Assembly (NCBI GenBank): GCA_903837135.1
Contig: CAILTK010000111.1
Span: 1-53,090, forward strand
Length of the DNA: 53,090 nt
Reading direction: 5' to 3'
From: an uncultured Caulobacterales bacterium
GTDB taxonomy: Bacteria; Pseudomonadota; Alphaproteobacteria; Caulobacterales; Caulobacteraceae
The translations under genes and the position numbers were made by a program. Shown one piece after another: positions 1 to 9,900 of the stretch (position 1 is its first letter; each line of letters opens with the position of its first letter). The notes under the pieces are model-generated. The model did no database searches and was not told the origin of the DNA. It worked only from the letters and a program-made list of their open reading frames with translations.

Positions 1-935
1 CCGTCGTCGCGGCGATAGGACCCGCCGACGGCGAACGCCAGGCGATCGGTGATCGGACCCGAATAGTAGCCTGAAAGTCTCAGCAGGTTGTTGGACCCGC
101 CTTCGATCTGCATCGCGCCTTCCGCCTCGGGGGTTCCGTGGCGGGTGACCAGATTCACCACCCCGCCCGAGGCGTTGTCGCTGTAGATCGGCGCGGTGCC
201 GCCGCGCTCGAGCTCGGCCCGTTCGGTCATCAGGTCGACGCGGAAGACTTCGTCGATATTCAGGAATCGCTCGTAGTTGGACTCGAAGAACGGCAGCCCG
301 TCCTGCAGCACATCGATCAGCCGGAAGCCGACATAGGGCAGGCCGCGGATCTCGACGCTCTCGTTGCCGCCTTCGCCAGCCGAGTTCTCGGCGTTGACGC
401 CCGGCTGCCCGCGCAGCAGATCCACCAGGCTGCGCGGCGCCTTGTTGAGGATGCCGGGCTCCTTCAGCGTCGACACCGAATAGGGCGCCTTGAACTTGTC
501 GATCGCTCCGGCCGTCCCGGTGACGACGACCTCCTGCACCGCGAAGATGTTGTTGGTGGCGGCGGCGACCGACGCGGAGGCGGCTTCGGAGGTCTTCGCC
601 GCCTCCCGCCTAGCCGGGCGGATGACGAAGCCGCCGGCGCCGGTGCGGGCGAAGTCGAGACCGGACCCGGCCAGAAGGCGCGCCAGAGCCTCCTCGTCGC
701 CGAGCGATCCCTGCACGCCCCGGGTGGTCTTGCCTCTGACCAGGGCCGGATCGAACACCACGTCCTTGCCGCTCCTGAGGGCGAAGGCGCGCAGGGCGGC
801 GCCGAGGTCCTGGCGGGCGCCGCCGCCGGGCGCCTGTTGCGCGCCGGCCGGCGTGGCGAGGGTCTCGGCGCCAAGTCCCGCGGCCGAGCAGAGCGTGAGC
901 AGAAGGGCTGACAGTCGACCACCGGATGTCGCCAT
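1..935 (-). CDS. TonB-dependent receptor with N-terminal STN domain (partial, C-terminus outside window)
   Basis: Outer-membrane receptor that imports a ligand using TonB energy and signals its presence to the adjacent FecR/sigma pair. The ATG at 935 opens a signal peptide (SALLLTLCSAAGLGAETLA). A secretin/TonB short N-terminal (STN) domain follows at about residues 40-110 (LGAALRAFALRSGKDVVFDP...LLAGSGLDF). Next come a VVVTGTAGAIDKFKAPYSVS TonB-box region and a plug domain (SLVDLLRGQPGVNAENS, SVEIRGLPYVGFRLIDVLQD, NASGGVVNLVTRHGTPEAEG). The reading frame runs off the window at base 1, so the beta-barrel is missing here. An STN domain is the known hallmark of transducing receptors that contact a FecR protein in the periplasm, which fits the upstream genes. 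The transported ligand cannot be read from the sequence; iron chelates are typical but not proven. Confidence 0.93.
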   Translation of the reverse strand, partial: MATSGGRLSALLLTLCSAAGLGAETLATPAGAQQAPGGGARQDLGAALRAFALRSGKDVVFDPALVRGKTTRGVQGSLGDEEALARLLAGSGLDFARTGAGGFVIRPARREAAKTSEAASASVAAATNNIFAVQEVVVTGTAGAIDKFKAPYSVSTLKEPGILNKAPRSLVDLLRGQPGVNAENSAGEGGNESVEIRGLPYVGFRLIDVLQDGLPFFESNYERFLNIDEVFRVDLMTERAELERGGTAPIYSDNASGGVVNLVTRHGTPEAEGAMQIEGGSNNLLRLSGYYSGPITDRLAFAVGGSYRRDD

Positions 936-1163
936 CGACTTGCCCCCCTCAAGAGCATCGCAGGTTAAACGGCTAAGACGCCGACGACCCGTCTTCCCCT
1001 GGGGCAAATTTGTGAAGTTTGAGCGACGGTCGGGTGTCGATCCTCTCGCCATCGGATGGTCTCGGGTCGGAGCCTTGAGCCGTTTTATTGACCGACGGGC
1101 GATCCAAGACCGGCAAAGCCCGCTTCAGACTGCGCCGCAGGCCTTGCTGACGAGCCTTCGCAG

Positions 1164-2195
1164 CTAATGCGCCTTCAGGACGATGGTCTGCTCGTCCTGG
1201 CGGGCGATCTCGACGGGGAAGGCGGCGGTGACCGACTTGACGAAATCGTCCGGCCGCCCGGTATGGAACACCCCGCTCACCCGGATGTCGGCGAGGCTCC
1301 GGTCGGCGAGGACGATCCTGACGCCGCCATAGCGATTGAGATCGGCGACGGTCTCGCCGAGCGGGGCGTCGTCGAGGATCATCCGCCCGTAGCGCCACGC
1401 CTGTACCTTTCGCAGGTCGACCGCGCGAAGCGCGACCGGCAGGGCAGGGGCGAGGACGGCCTGCTCGCCGGGCGACAGCAGAACCACCGGCGCCGCGGCG
1501 CCGGCGACGGTCGGCGCCGCAGAGGCCCCTTTCGTGGGGCCGGCGGAAAGGGGCGCGGATCCGCCGGCGCGGTAGAGGGCCACCCGGCCTTCCTCCAGCG
1601 TCACCTGCAGGCTGTCGCCGATGCGCCGCACCTCGAAGGCCGTGCCGATCGCCCGCACCTCGTCATGCCCGGCGAACACCCGGAACGGGCGGGTCTTGTC
1701 CTTGGCGACCTGGAAGAAGGCCTGGCCGCGGTCGAGGAAGAGGCGGCGTTCGCCCCTGGCGAATCTCACCCGCAGCCGGGTGTCGGTGTTCAGCAGGACG
1801 CCCGTCCCGTCCGCCAGCCGGACCCGTCTCTGTTCACCCGGCGCGGTCTGCAAGCTCTGTTCGCCGGCGAGCAGGATCGGCCCGACCAGGCCCGCGGCCG
1901 CGGCGGCCACCGCGGCGCCGAGGCCGCCGAACAGGGCGATCCGCCGGTCGAAGCCGCGCGGGGCCCGGCCGGGGGTTCGCAGACGCTTTAGGGCCTCGTG
2001 CGCCTCGTCGGTGGCGGCCAGATCGCCGACCCCCTCCCACAGGGCCGCACAGTCGGCGTAGGCCTGGGCATGAGCCGGGTCCTGCTCCAGCCACAGGCGA
2101 AAGGCCTCCTCGTCCGCGCGGGTGCGCTGGTCGGAGTTCAGCCGCACGACCCAGAAGGCCGCGTCCGCGCCGGTGGCCGTCACGGTCTCAGTCAT
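1164..2195 (-). CDS. FecR-family anti-sigma factor
   Basis: A 343-residue inner-membrane regulator linking the receptor downstream to the sigma factor upstream. The cytoplasmic N-terminus carries a DUF4880-like segment (DAAFWVVRLNSDQRTRADE, FRLWLEQDPAHAQAYADC) that in this family holds the sigma factor. A hydrophobic stretch at about residues 88-110 (LFGGLGAAVAAAAAGLVGPI) is the single membrane segment. The periplasmic FecR domain follows (QSLQTAPGEQRRVRLADGT, LNTDTRLRV, RGQAFFQVAKD, VRAIGTAFEVRR), then a C-terminal STN-like/DUF4974 part (DDAPLGETVADLNRYGGVRI, VSGVFHTGRPDDFVKSV). Its start overlaps the end of the sigma gene by 8 bases, so translational coupling is likely. The receptor begins 228 bases downstream. 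Family assignment is firm; the inducing signal is unknown. Confidence 0.95.
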   Translation of the reverse strand: MTETVTATGADAAFWVVRLNSDQRTRADEEAFRLWLEQDPAHAQAYADCAALWEGVGDLAATDEAHEALKRLRTPGRAPRGFDRRIALFGGLGAAVAAAAAGLVGPILLAGEQSLQTAPGEQRRVRLADGTGVLLNTDTRLRVRFARGERRLFLDRGQAFFQVAKDKTRPFRVFAGHDEVRAIGTAFEVRRIGDSLQVTLEEGRVALYRAGGSAPLSAGPTKGASAAPTVAGAAAPVVLLSPGEQAVLAPALPVALRAVDLRKVQAWRYGRMILDDAPLGETVADLNRYGGVRIVLADRSLADIRVSGVFHTGRPDDFVKSVTAAFPVEIARQDEQTIVLKAH

Positions 2196-2730
2196 GGCGC
2201 GGCAGCCGCAGGCGCAGATGGTTCAAGGCGCGGACGATGTGCCGCTCGACCACCTTGACCCCGATCGCATAGCGGGCGGCGATCTGGGTATAGGTCAATC
2301 CATCCTCACGGTTGAGCAGGAAGATCTCGCGGGTGTCCACAGGCAGTTCACTCAAGGCGGAGACCAATCGCTGAAGGGCCTGTTTGCCTTCTAAGACGCG
2401 ATCCGCCGCCGCCTCCCCGCTGACCAGGGAAAAATCTTCCAACGGACGATGCTGGGCCACCCGGTGCGACTTGCCCTTGCGCGCCCAGGTGACCACCACG
2501 CTCGAGGCGATGGTGAACAGATAGGCTTCCGCGTTCTGGACGGTCTGCTCGTCGGTGCGGGACAGGCGGACGAACACGTCCTGGGCGCAGTCCTCCGCCT
2601 GCTCCATCGGCACGCCCTTGCGCAGGAAATAGCGCACCAGCGGCTCGCGATAGCGCAGCGCCAGCGCCTCCAGCCGCACGGAGCGGGAGGAGGGCGCGCC
2701 GGTTCGCGCCGCGGCGCCTGGGTCGACCAT
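2188..2730 (-). CDS. ECF RNA polymerase sigma factor, FecI type
   Basis: A 180-residue extracytoplasmic-function sigma factor. Region 2 is visible at about residues 25-95 (LALRYREPLVRYFLRKGV, AEDCAQDVFVRLSR, NAEAYLFTIASSVVVTWARK). Region 4 lies at about 120-175 (LVSALSELPVDTREIFLLNR, LTYTQIAARYAIGVKVVERH, ALNHLRLRL), which includes the helix-turn-helix that reads the -35 element. Length and order match the FecI group. The gene heads a sigma/FecR/TonB-receptor set on the minus strand, overlapping fecR by 8 bases. The expected role is to transcribe the receptor gene when FecR releases it on ligand binding. The 114 bases upstream show no promoter I can call with confidence. Confidence 0.95.
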   Translation of the reverse strand: MVDPGAAARTGAPSSRSVRLEALALRYREPLVRYFLRKGVPMEQAEDCAQDVFVRLSRTDEQTVQNAEAYLFTIASSVVVTWARKGKSHRVAQHRPLEDFSLVSGEAAADRVLEGKQALQRLVSALSELPVDTREIFLLNREDGLTYTQIAARYAIGVKVVERHIVRALNHLRLRLPRHD

Positions 2731-2844
2731 ACAATTCCCGACAGCGGGGTTTCATCGAAGCGGCGCCTCCCTCGCACGAAGGCGGTCCGCCGCCCCCTAA
2801 AGACGCGCGCCGCGCGATCTTCCCCGAAAAAATCTTTCGGAGCC

Positions 2845-3657
2845 TCACCGCCGGAACATCTGGATCAGGGTCAGGGCGATCTCGGCAAGGATCAGGCCGA
2901 CGACGATGGCCTCCAGCCGGAGCGCGCGGTTGGTGTCGATCAGGTCGGTCAACACCGTCACCGTCTCGCCGATCAGGTCGAGCTTGTGGGCCAGGGTCTC
3001 GGCCCGCTCGACCAGTTCGTACTCGTCCTCGAGCCGGGCGTAGAGCCGCTCCAGATCCGGCCGCTCCCACAGGATGTCGGGCTTCTCGCGCACCGCGACC
3101 CGCTCGGCCAGCCGGTGCTGGACCAGGAGGGCCGAGCCGATCAGCTTGAGCATGTCGCGCCGCCCCCCCGGGCTGCGGCCGGTGTCGGCCAGCTGGCGCG
3201 CCCAGGGCTCCACCGTGTCGAACACCTTGCCGGCCTGCCGCTCGTCCTGGGCCAGGGCCGCGCTCTTGGCCAGGGCGTCGGCGACCACCAGCAGCTTGTC
3301 GGGCGCCAGGGCGCCGATCCGGACGATGCCGTCCGCGCCCACGCCCTCGTCCTGGTCGTCGCGCAGGGCCAGCTGGATCCGTTCCTCCTCGCGCTCCGAC
3401 AACAGGCCCTGCACCCGCGGCAGGATCCGCTCGAGCGCGGCGGCCTCGGCGGCGGCGTCGAGGCCGATCAGGACGACGACGCCGTAGCGAAACACCACGA
3501 TCAGCCCGTCGCCGGCGGGGAAGGACAGCGGCGCGGCGGAGAGGGCGTCCCCGCGCTCGAGCCCGGCGGTATCGATCCGCTCGCCGAGCACAAGCGCCCT
3601 GGCGGTCAGGGTCGGCGACCCGGAAGTCCAGGGCTCGGGCGGGCGGATGGTCATCAT
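2845..3657 (-). CDS. RMND1/DUF155 (YagE) family membrane-anchored protein
   Basis: A 270-residue protein of the DUF155 family, which includes mitochondrial RMND1 and yeast Rmd1/Rmd8. The N-terminal half has the family pattern of short strands (ALSAAPLSFPAGDGLIVVFRY, GVVVLIGLDAAAEAAAL). The conserved C-terminal region reads KPDILWERPDLERLYARLED, YELVERAETLAHKLDLIGET and VTVLTDLIDTNRALRLE. It ends in one hydrophobic helix (AIVVGLILAEIALTLIQMF), so it is probably anchored in the inner membrane by its C-terminus. Two adjacent ATGs (3657 and 3654) are possible starts and neither has a strong ribosome binding site. It follows the divergent carboxylesterase and precedes, with 114 bases between, the sigma gene on the same strand. 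The bacterial role is not established; the mitochondrial homologue supports translation. Confidence 0.85.
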   Translation of the reverse strand: MMTIRPPEPWTSGSPTLTARALVLGERIDTAGLERGDALSAAPLSFPAGDGLIVVFRYGVVVLIGLDAAAEAAALERILPRVQGLLSEREEERIQLALRDDQDEGVGADGIVRIGALAPDKLLVVADALAKSAALAQDERQAGKVFDTVEPWARQLADTGRSPGGRRDMLKLIGSALLVQHRLAERVAVREKPDILWERPDLERLYARLEDEYELVERAETLAHKLDLIGETVTVLTDLIDTNRALRLEAIVVGLILAEIALTLIQMFRR

Positions 3658-3906
3658 CGACCGACATCAGCACGTTTTGGACCCGGAGCAACCTCCCATG
3701 CGTGGCGAAAGCATCGGCGACCCGAGCCGGCATGGCGCGGGCCGCCCAGGACCGTACGCCGCCGGCGTCGAACGCTTGACCTGCCTCAATGCGCGTCGGC
3801 GGCGATCCCGCAACATGGCCGCTCGCGTTGGGAGGCAAAGCATGGTCCGGCGAACTCGTGGCTATGGAGGGCTCAAAGCCGGACTCGCAGCTGCGGCCGC
3901 GCGCCC

Positions 3907-5394
3907 GTGACACCATCGGTTCGCACCCGCAAAGGCGCCGTTCGGGGCCGCCTTTGCGATGGCGTGTACGTGTTCAAAGGCGTTCCCTTCGCCGCGCCGC
4001 CATTCGGCGCCTCACGGTTTCGACCCCCACAGCCCGTCGACCCCTGGGACGGAACACGCGATGCGTTCGAGTTTGGTCCGAAGCCGCCGCAACTGCCCTA
4101 TCCCTCGCCTTGGGACGTGCTTCTCCCCGACGATGCGGTCTGTGGCGAGGACTGTCTCAACCTGAACGTCTGGTCACCGGAGCTTGGCGCCGCCGGGCTG
4201 CCGGTGATGGTCTGGATCGCCGGCGGGGCCTTCGAGCACGGAACAGGCGCCGCGCCGATGTATGACGGCGGCCGCTTCGCCCGCGACGGCGTCGTGTGCG
4301 TGACCCTGAACTACCGGGTGGGGGCCGACGGATTCCTCTATCTCGGCGGCGCGTCCGCGAACGCCGGATTGCTCGACCAGATCGCCGCCCTGGAATGGGT
4401 CCAGGGCGATATAGCGGGCTTCGGCGGAGATCCGGCGAACGTCACCGTATTCGGCGAGTCGGCGGGGGCGATGAGCATCGGAACGCTGCTCGCCATGCCT
4501 GCGGCCAAGGGCCTGTTCCGGCGCGCGATCGTCCAGAGCGGCGGAGCCCATCAGGCCCTTCCGGCCGACCAGGCCGAGCGGGTGACCCGTGCTCTCGCCG
4601 CCGGCCTCGGCGTCGCCGCGACCCACGAAGGCCTGTCGGCGATCCCGACCGGTCGACTTCTGCAGGCCCAGGCCGCATTGGACGCCGACCTCGCGCGCGA
4701 TCCCGATCCCGACCGCTGGGGCGGGGAGGCGGCGGTCAGCCTTATGCCGTGGCAACCGGTGATCGATGGCGTTCTCCTGCCCTCATGTCCCCTTGACAGG
4801 ATTCGGGCCGGCGCCGGCGCGGAGGTCGACCTCATGGTGGGCGCCACGTCCGACGAGTGGCGATTCTTTCTGGCGCCGTCCGGAGCCATCGCGCATGTGA
4901 GCGCCGAAACGCTGGCCGCCGTCGCCAAGGCCTACGGGCTTCCGGTCGACGCCGGCCTGGCGGACTATCGAGCGGCGAGTCCGGGGGCCACGCCGGGCGA
5001 CTTGCTCGCGGCGCTGCAGGGCGACCGGTATTTCCGCATCCCCGCCCTCCGCCTCGCCGACGCGCATGCGAATGCTCCGTCCGCGACCTTCATGTATGAA
5101 TTCGCCTGGCGTTCGCCGCAGTTCGACGGCGTGCTCGGCGCCTGCCATGGTCTCGAGATCGGCTTCGTCTTCGATACCCTCGGCAAGGGAGTCGAGCCGA
5201 TGACAGGCGCCGATCCGCCCCAAGCCCTGGCCGACTCCATGCACGGCGCCTGGATCGCGTTCGCCACCCACGGCGATCCCGGCTGGGACGGGTACGATAC
5301 GGGTCGGAGGGCGACCATGCGGTTCGACACGGTCTCGCGGGTCGTCGAGGATCCCCGCGCCTGGGAGCGGACGCTGTGGGAGGGCGTACGGTAG
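3907..5394 (+). CDS. Type-B carboxylesterase (para-nitrobenzyl esterase-like)
   Basis: A 495-residue alpha/beta-hydrolase that cleaves carboxylic esters. Family landmarks occur in order: VFKGVPFAAPPFGASRFRPP near the start, EDCLNLNVWSP at about residue 81, the oxyanion-hole loop GGAFEHGTG at 106-114, the nucleophile elbow FGESAGA with Ser185, the acidic residue Glu317 in GATSDEWRFF, and the catalytic His414 in GACHGLEIGF. The length matches the family. I chose the GTG at 3907 because conserved sequence starts immediately after it and the same open frame upstream has no methionine or family similarity; the ribosome binding site is weak. No signal peptide is evident, so it is probably cytoplasmic. 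Flanked by the divergent DUF155 gene and a downstream TonB-like gene. The substrate is unknown. Confidence 0.9.
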   Translation: MTPSVRTRKGAVRGRLCDGVYVFKGVPFAAPPFGASRFRPPQPVDPWDGTRDAFEFGPKPPQLPYPSPWDVLLPDDAVCGEDCLNLNVWSPELGAAGLPVMVWIAGGAFEHGTGAAPMYDGGRFARDGVVCVTLNYRVGADGFLYLGGASANAGLLDQIAALEWVQGDIAGFGGDPANVTVFGESAGAMSIGTLLAMPAAKGLFRRAIVQSGGAHQALPADQAERVTRALAAGLGVAATHEGLSAIPTGRLLQAQAALDADLARDPDPDRWGGEAAVSLMPWQPVIDGVLLPSCPLDRIRAGAGAEVDLMVGATSDEWRFFLAPSGAIAHVSAETLAAVAKAYGLPVDAGLADYRAASPGATPGDLLAALQGDRYFRIPALRLADAHANAPSATFMYEFAWRSPQFDGVLGACHGLEIGFVFDTLGKGVEPMTGADPPQALADSMHGAWIAFATHGDPGWDGYDTGRRATMRFDTVSRVVEDPRAWERTLWEGVR

Positions 5395-5479
5395 ACCCCC
5401 GCGTTGCGGTCAAGCCGCCGTCTTTCCCAGCCGGTGTGATCGCGTTATGGTTTGATACGCAACCTCGGGACGCCCGACC

Positions 5480-5878
5480 ATGACGCTTACGGGACTAGTG
5501 ATGTCGGGCGGCCTGATCGCCGCGAGCGCCATGAGCGGCGGGGCGACCGCCCTGCCGGCCCTGACCCAGAACGACGTGCTGTTCCGCGCCGGCCATGGCC
5601 TGGCGCTCGACGGCCGGCTCTACCCGAAGGCCGCGCTCGCGCGGGGCGCTTCGGGCTCGGTGGTCGTCCGCTGCACGGTTACCGGGGCGCACACGCTCGC
5701 CGGCTGCCAGGTCGACTCCGAAGCGCCCATGGGCCTGGGCTTCGCCCGGGCGGCGATGAGAGCCACCTCGGAGGTCGTCGTCGAGGGCGCGGCGAAGGAC
5801 GGCGCCGGGACTGTCGGGCGCACCCTTCGCCTGCGCATAAACTTTCGGCCGGACGGTTCGGTGGGGACGGAACTTTAG
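5480..5878 (+). CDS. Secreted protein with TonB C-terminal-like domain
   Basis: A 132-residue protein with a hydrophobic, signal-peptide-like N-terminus (LTGLVMSGGLIAASAMSGGA). Most of the rest resembles the periplasmic TonB C-terminal fold: LYPKAALARGASGSVVVRCT, then AHTLAGCQVDSEAPMGLGFA and RAAMRATSEVVVE. In TonB proteins this pattern contacts the TonB box of receptors. There is no long proline-rich spanning segment and no clear membrane anchor, so it is not a complete TonB. A stand-alone periplasmic domain of unknown role is the safe reading. The two cysteines (RCT and GCQV) could form a disulfide. It lies 85 bases after the esterase and converges on the alpha/beta hydrolase, with a hairpin between them. 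Confidence 0.72.
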   Translation: MTLTGLVMSGGLIAASAMSGGATALPALTQNDVLFRAGHGLALDGRLYPKAALARGASGSVVVRCTVTGAHTLAGCQVDSEAPMGLGFARAAMRATSEVVVEGAAKDGAGTVGRTLRLRINFRPDGSVGTEL

Positions 5879-5925
5879 CGGGGAGGGACCCTGGCCGCAG
5901 GCCCGATCCACAATCGCCCGCTGAA

Positions 5926-5941
5926 CCCGGCATTCGCCGGG
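5926..5941. terminator. Hairpin between convergent genes, probable bidirectional terminator
   Basis: A 6-bp perfect stem (cccggc / gccggg) around the loop attc lies between the convergent stops at 5878 and 5976. There is no U-tract in the strict sense. The segment right after it (gggatgagcgga) recurs in the palindrome at 6936-6968, so this may be a decayed copy of that repeat. Confidence 0.5.
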
Positions 5942-5975
5942 ATGAGCGGAAAGATATCCAACTTATAAGCGCCGT

Positions 5976-6728
5976 TTACTTCGAGGCTCCCGCGCCCTTG
6001 GCCGCCGCTTCGATCAGCTGGGCGGCGACGTCGGGGTGGGAGATGAAGGCGACGTGGCTGCCGGCGACCTCGGCGGTGACCGCCTTCATCCGCTTGGCGT
6101 ACATGCGCTCGACGTCGGGCGGGATGATCTGGTCGTTGGCGGAGACCAGATACCAGGACGGCTTGGACGTCCACGCCGCCTGCGTGATCGGCGCGGAGAA
6201 CACCGACACGGCGAGGGGAACCTGGGCGTCGTACATGAACACCCGCGTCGCCATCGGCACGTCGGGCGCGAAGGCGCCGAGAAAGGCGTCGCGGTTGAAG
6301 AAGGCCAGGCCATCCTTGGAGACGGTGATCGGTAGGGGGCCCTTGGGCAGGTACTGGCCGGTGGTCTCGCCGACGGCCGGACCGAAGGCGGCGACGTAGA
6401 CCAGGCCCACGACCTTGGGATCGGCCCCGGCCAGGGTGATCACCGTCCCGCCGTAGGAGTGGCCGACCAGGATCACCGGCCCGACCTGCCGATCGAGCAC
6501 GCGCTGGGTCGCCGCCACGTCGTCGGCCACGCCGGTGTCGGGGTTGGGCACGACGCTGACCGTATAGCCGTCCTTGGTCAGGATGTCGTAGACGCCCTTC
6601 CAGCCCGAGCCGTCGGCCCAGGCGCCGTGGACCAGCACGATGTTCTTGACCGGCGCGGCCATGGCGGGCGCGCCCCAGAGCGCGACGAGCGAGGCGGCGG
6701 CGGCCAGTAGGAGGCGGAGCTTGGGCAT
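5976..6728 (-). CDS. Secreted alpha/beta hydrolase (salicylate esterase / haloperoxidase-like fold)
   Basis: A 250-residue exported hydrolase. The signal peptide is clear (RLLLAAAASLVALWGAPAMA-A). The core then begins with the typical NIVLVHGAWADGSGWKGVYD oxyanion region. The catalytic triad can be read: Ser in GHSYGG (about residue 96), Asp in VSANDQIIPPDVE and His in GSHVAFISHPD. This plant-methylesterase-like subgroup (HGAW...GHSYGG) is common in proteobacteria, and its bacterial members usually have unknown substrates. The start at 6728 is supported by GGAGAAA eight bases upstream. It stands alone, converging on the TonB-like gene. The periplasmic location is inferred from the signal peptide. 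Confidence 0.9.
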   Translation of the reverse strand: MPKLRLLLAAAASLVALWGAPAMAAPVKNIVLVHGAWADGSGWKGVYDILTKDGYTVSVVPNPDTGVADDVAATQRVLDRQVGPVILVGHSYGGTVITLAGADPKVVGLVYVAAFGPAVGETTGQYLPKGPLPITVSKDGLAFFNRDAFLGAFAPDVPMATRVFMYDAQVPLAVSVFSAPITQAAWTSKPSWYLVSANDQIIPPDVERMYAKRMKAVTAEVAGSHVAFISHPDVAAQLIEAAAKGAGASK

Positions 6729-6935
6729 CGGGGTTTCTCCAGGGCGGCAGGCCAGGGGTGAGCGGGCGCGCGGACGCGGGGCCCCGTGAGCGGGGCCGAC
6801 ACGGGCGATGAAAGCGATACCGGGTAAGCGCTGTGCGGGCGCGGAGCGTCAGTTCAGTTTACAATGCCAAGCTGCGCCGCTCCAGGCCGGTTGGCAAGTT
6901 TCTCGTGGCGGCCGCGCGAGGCGATCGCTCAATAC

Positions 6936-6968
6936 TCCGCTCATCCCGCCTCCGCGGGGATGAGCGGA
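6936..6968. repeat. 33-bp intergenic palindrome, possible REP-type element or terminator
   Basis: Perfect 12-bp inverted arms (tccgctcatccc at 6936-6947 and gggatgagcgga at 6957-6968) flank a 9-base centre. It sits 27 bases past the stop of the tricorn-type protease and in the upstream region of the alpha/beta hydrolase gene. The right arm recurs at 5939-5950. It could end protease transcription or be a dispersed repeat family; the window alone cannot separate these. Confidence 0.6.
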
Positions 6969-6994
6969 CCTTGACAAAGGCAGCCGCGATTACC

Positions 6995-9900
6995 TCACGG
7001 CTGTGGCGCGACCACCCCGCTCGGCGGATAGGCGGGCGTCAGCGGCGGGGGCTGGGGCAGGCCGGCGGGTTTGCCGGCGATGGCCTTCAGCATCATCGCC
7101 ACCGCGGTCTCGAGCTGGGCGTCGTGGCCGGCCAGAAGGTCGGCCGGCATGTTTTCGATCTCGACGTCCGGGTCGACGCCGTGGTTCTCCACCGACCAGA
7201 CGCGGTCCGGCGTATAGAGCGCGTCCTCGGGTATGGTGATATAGCCGCCGTCCATCAGCTTCCAGTTGCCGCGGATGCCGCGCACCCCGCCCCATGAGCG
7301 CGTGCCGACCAAGGGGCCCAGGCCGTAGAGCTTGAACAGATAGGGGAAGATGTCCCCGTCCGACGCCGACCAGTGATTCAGCAGCGTCACCTTGGGCCCG
7401 TTCAGCACCTCGTTGGGCTCGGGATTGACGCCCATCTGCCGGTTGGTGCCCAGCACCACCAGCGCCCGGCGCAGCCGCTCCAGCGCATAGGGGGCGATGA
7501 AGCCGCCGCCGTTCCAGCGGTCGTCCATGATCAGCGCCTGCTTGTCGAGCTGGCCGTAGAACTGGCGCACGAACTGCTGCAGGCCGAGCTGCTCCATGTC
7601 CGACATGTAGACATAGCCGACCTTGCCGCCGGAGAGCTTGTCGACCACCGCGCGGTTGTGGGCGATCCAGGCGGCTTCGCGAAGGCTGAGCTCCTTGTCC
7701 ACCGGCCGCACCACTACATGGCGCGGGGCGCCGGTGGGCGTGTCGGCCACGGTCAGGTCCACGGTCATGCCGGGATCGGCCAGCTGCAGGAGGGCGTCGG
7801 GATCGGTGGGGGCCTTGAGCTCGGTCCCGTTGATGGCCAGCACATAGTCGCCGGCCTTCACGTTCAGGCCCGGCTGGGCCAGGGGGCTGCGGTAGTCCTC
7901 CCGCGTGTTGTCGCCGGGATAGATCGTCGCCAGACGGTAGCGGCTCGAGGCGGGGTCCAGCGCCCAGTCGACGCCGAGCAGGGCGGGGGACACCTTGGGC
8001 GTGAAGTCGCCGTCGTCGCCGCCGCCCACATAGGTGTGCGAATTGCTGATCTCGCCGATCATCTGCCCGATCAGCCAGTTCAGGTCCTCGCGCGAGCCCA
8101 GGAGGGGCAACAGTTTGGCGTAGCGGTCGTGCTCGGCCTGCCAGTCGACGCCGTTCATCACCGGCGAGTAGAACAGGTCGCGCTCGAGCCGCCAGGCGTT
8201 CTCGAACATCTCCGCCCATTCGAGCTTGGGATCCACCAGCCGGCGCAGATGGCCAAGGTTCAGCGTCTTCTTGGTGTCGCTGTCCTTGGCCGCGTCGGCC
8301 TTGGTGTCGAGCACGGTGTAGTCCTTGTCGTGCTTGATCAGCACGCGCTCGCCGTCGAGCGACAGGGAATAGCTGTCGACCTCCTCGGCGATCACCGCGT
8401 CCTTGCGCTTCTTGAAGTCGTAGAAGTGCAGGGCCGACTTCTCGCCTTTCAACGCGCCGTCGATCAGGCCGAGCGGCTGGGTCAGATAGTAGATCCGCTC
8501 GCCGCGGGCATCGAGGGCGGCGATCTCGGCCGGCTCGATCGGCAGGGCCACGGCGCGGGCCATCATGCCGTCGAGGTCGACGCGGATCGGCGCGATCGGC
8601 TTGGTGGCGTCGGGCGCCGGCTCGCCCTTGCCGCTCTGGTCCTTGGCCGGCGGCTTGCCCCGATCTCCCGGAGAGGTCTTATCCCCCGGCTTGGCGGCTC
8701 TTGCGTCCTCGGGCGGGCCGCTGTCGCCCTCGTCCGAGCGGGGGGCCATCGGCGAGGCGGTGTCCTTGGCCAGGGGGATGGCGTAGACGCCGTTGGACTT
8801 CAAGACCTCGAAGTCGAACTCCACGTCGGACGGCACCGGGTTCTCGTGCCGGTTGGAGACGAAGTAGAGGTATTTGCCGTCGGGCGACCAGACCGGGCCG
8901 TAGTCGACCTCGCCGCCCTGGCCGAGCCGGGTCAGCTTGCCGCTCGAAAGCTCATACAGATAGAGGTCGCGCCGGCGCGCTGCGGCCGCCTGGCTGAAGG
9001 CCAGCCAGCGGCCGTCGGGCGAGAAGCTCTGGTCGTGGATCTCGCTGAGCTTGTCCTGCGCCACCTTGACCGGCGCGCCGCCGTCCGTGCGCACGGTCCA
9101 CAGGGTGTGCGCCCCATCGCTGAAGGCCAGGGTCTTGCCGTCCGGGGCGAACAGCGGGCCGTAGAGGTAGCCGGTCTTGAAGTTGGTGAGGATCTTCTCC
9201 GCCCCGCCCTCGGCCGGGCGGATGGCCAGCTGCTGGCCGCCGCCGGCGTCGGTGGTGTAGGCGATGGTGCGCCCGTCCGGCGACCAGGCCGGATGGTCCT
9301 CGTCGATCCCCGGCGTGCCGGTGAGGTCGCGCGTGGCCCCGTATTCGCTGGGTACGCTGAAGATGTCGCCGCGGGCCGAAAACAGCGTGCGCTTGCCGTT
9401 GGGCGAAAGGGCGTAGTTCACCTGGCCCGAGGGATCGCTGTCGCGCACCTCGTCCTTCACCTCGGCCACGTGGGGGCGGGTGCGCGGATTGTCGTCCGGC
9501 ACGCTGATCGGGACCTCGTGCAGGGTCTCGGTCGGCAGGTCCAGGCGATAGAGCTTGCCGCCCTGCTGAAAGGCGATGGCGTCGCCGCCGAGGGCGGGGA
9601 AGTCGATGTCGTAGTCGGTGAAGTGGGTGACTTCGCGCGTCTGTTTCGTATCGAGGTCGTAGACCCACAGGTTGGCGCGGCGGGCCTTGTCCTGGTCGGA
9701 CAGGTAATAGATCTTGCGGCCGTACCACATGGGCGAGGTGTTGGTCCCCGACCAGTGGGTGATCTGCGTGGTCGCCTTGGTGTCGAAGTCGTAGGTGAAC
9801 ACCTCCTGCGCCAGACCGCCGTTGTAGCGCTTCCAGGTGCGGAAGTTCCGGAAGATGCGGTTGTAGGCGATGGTGTGGCCGTCGGGGGCGTAGGTGGCCA

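Noticed and set aside
2449-3906. Long N-terminal extension of the carboxylesterase frame
   Set aside because: The extension lies opposite the sigma factor and DUF155 genes and has shadow-type composition; family similarity begins right after the GTG at 3907.
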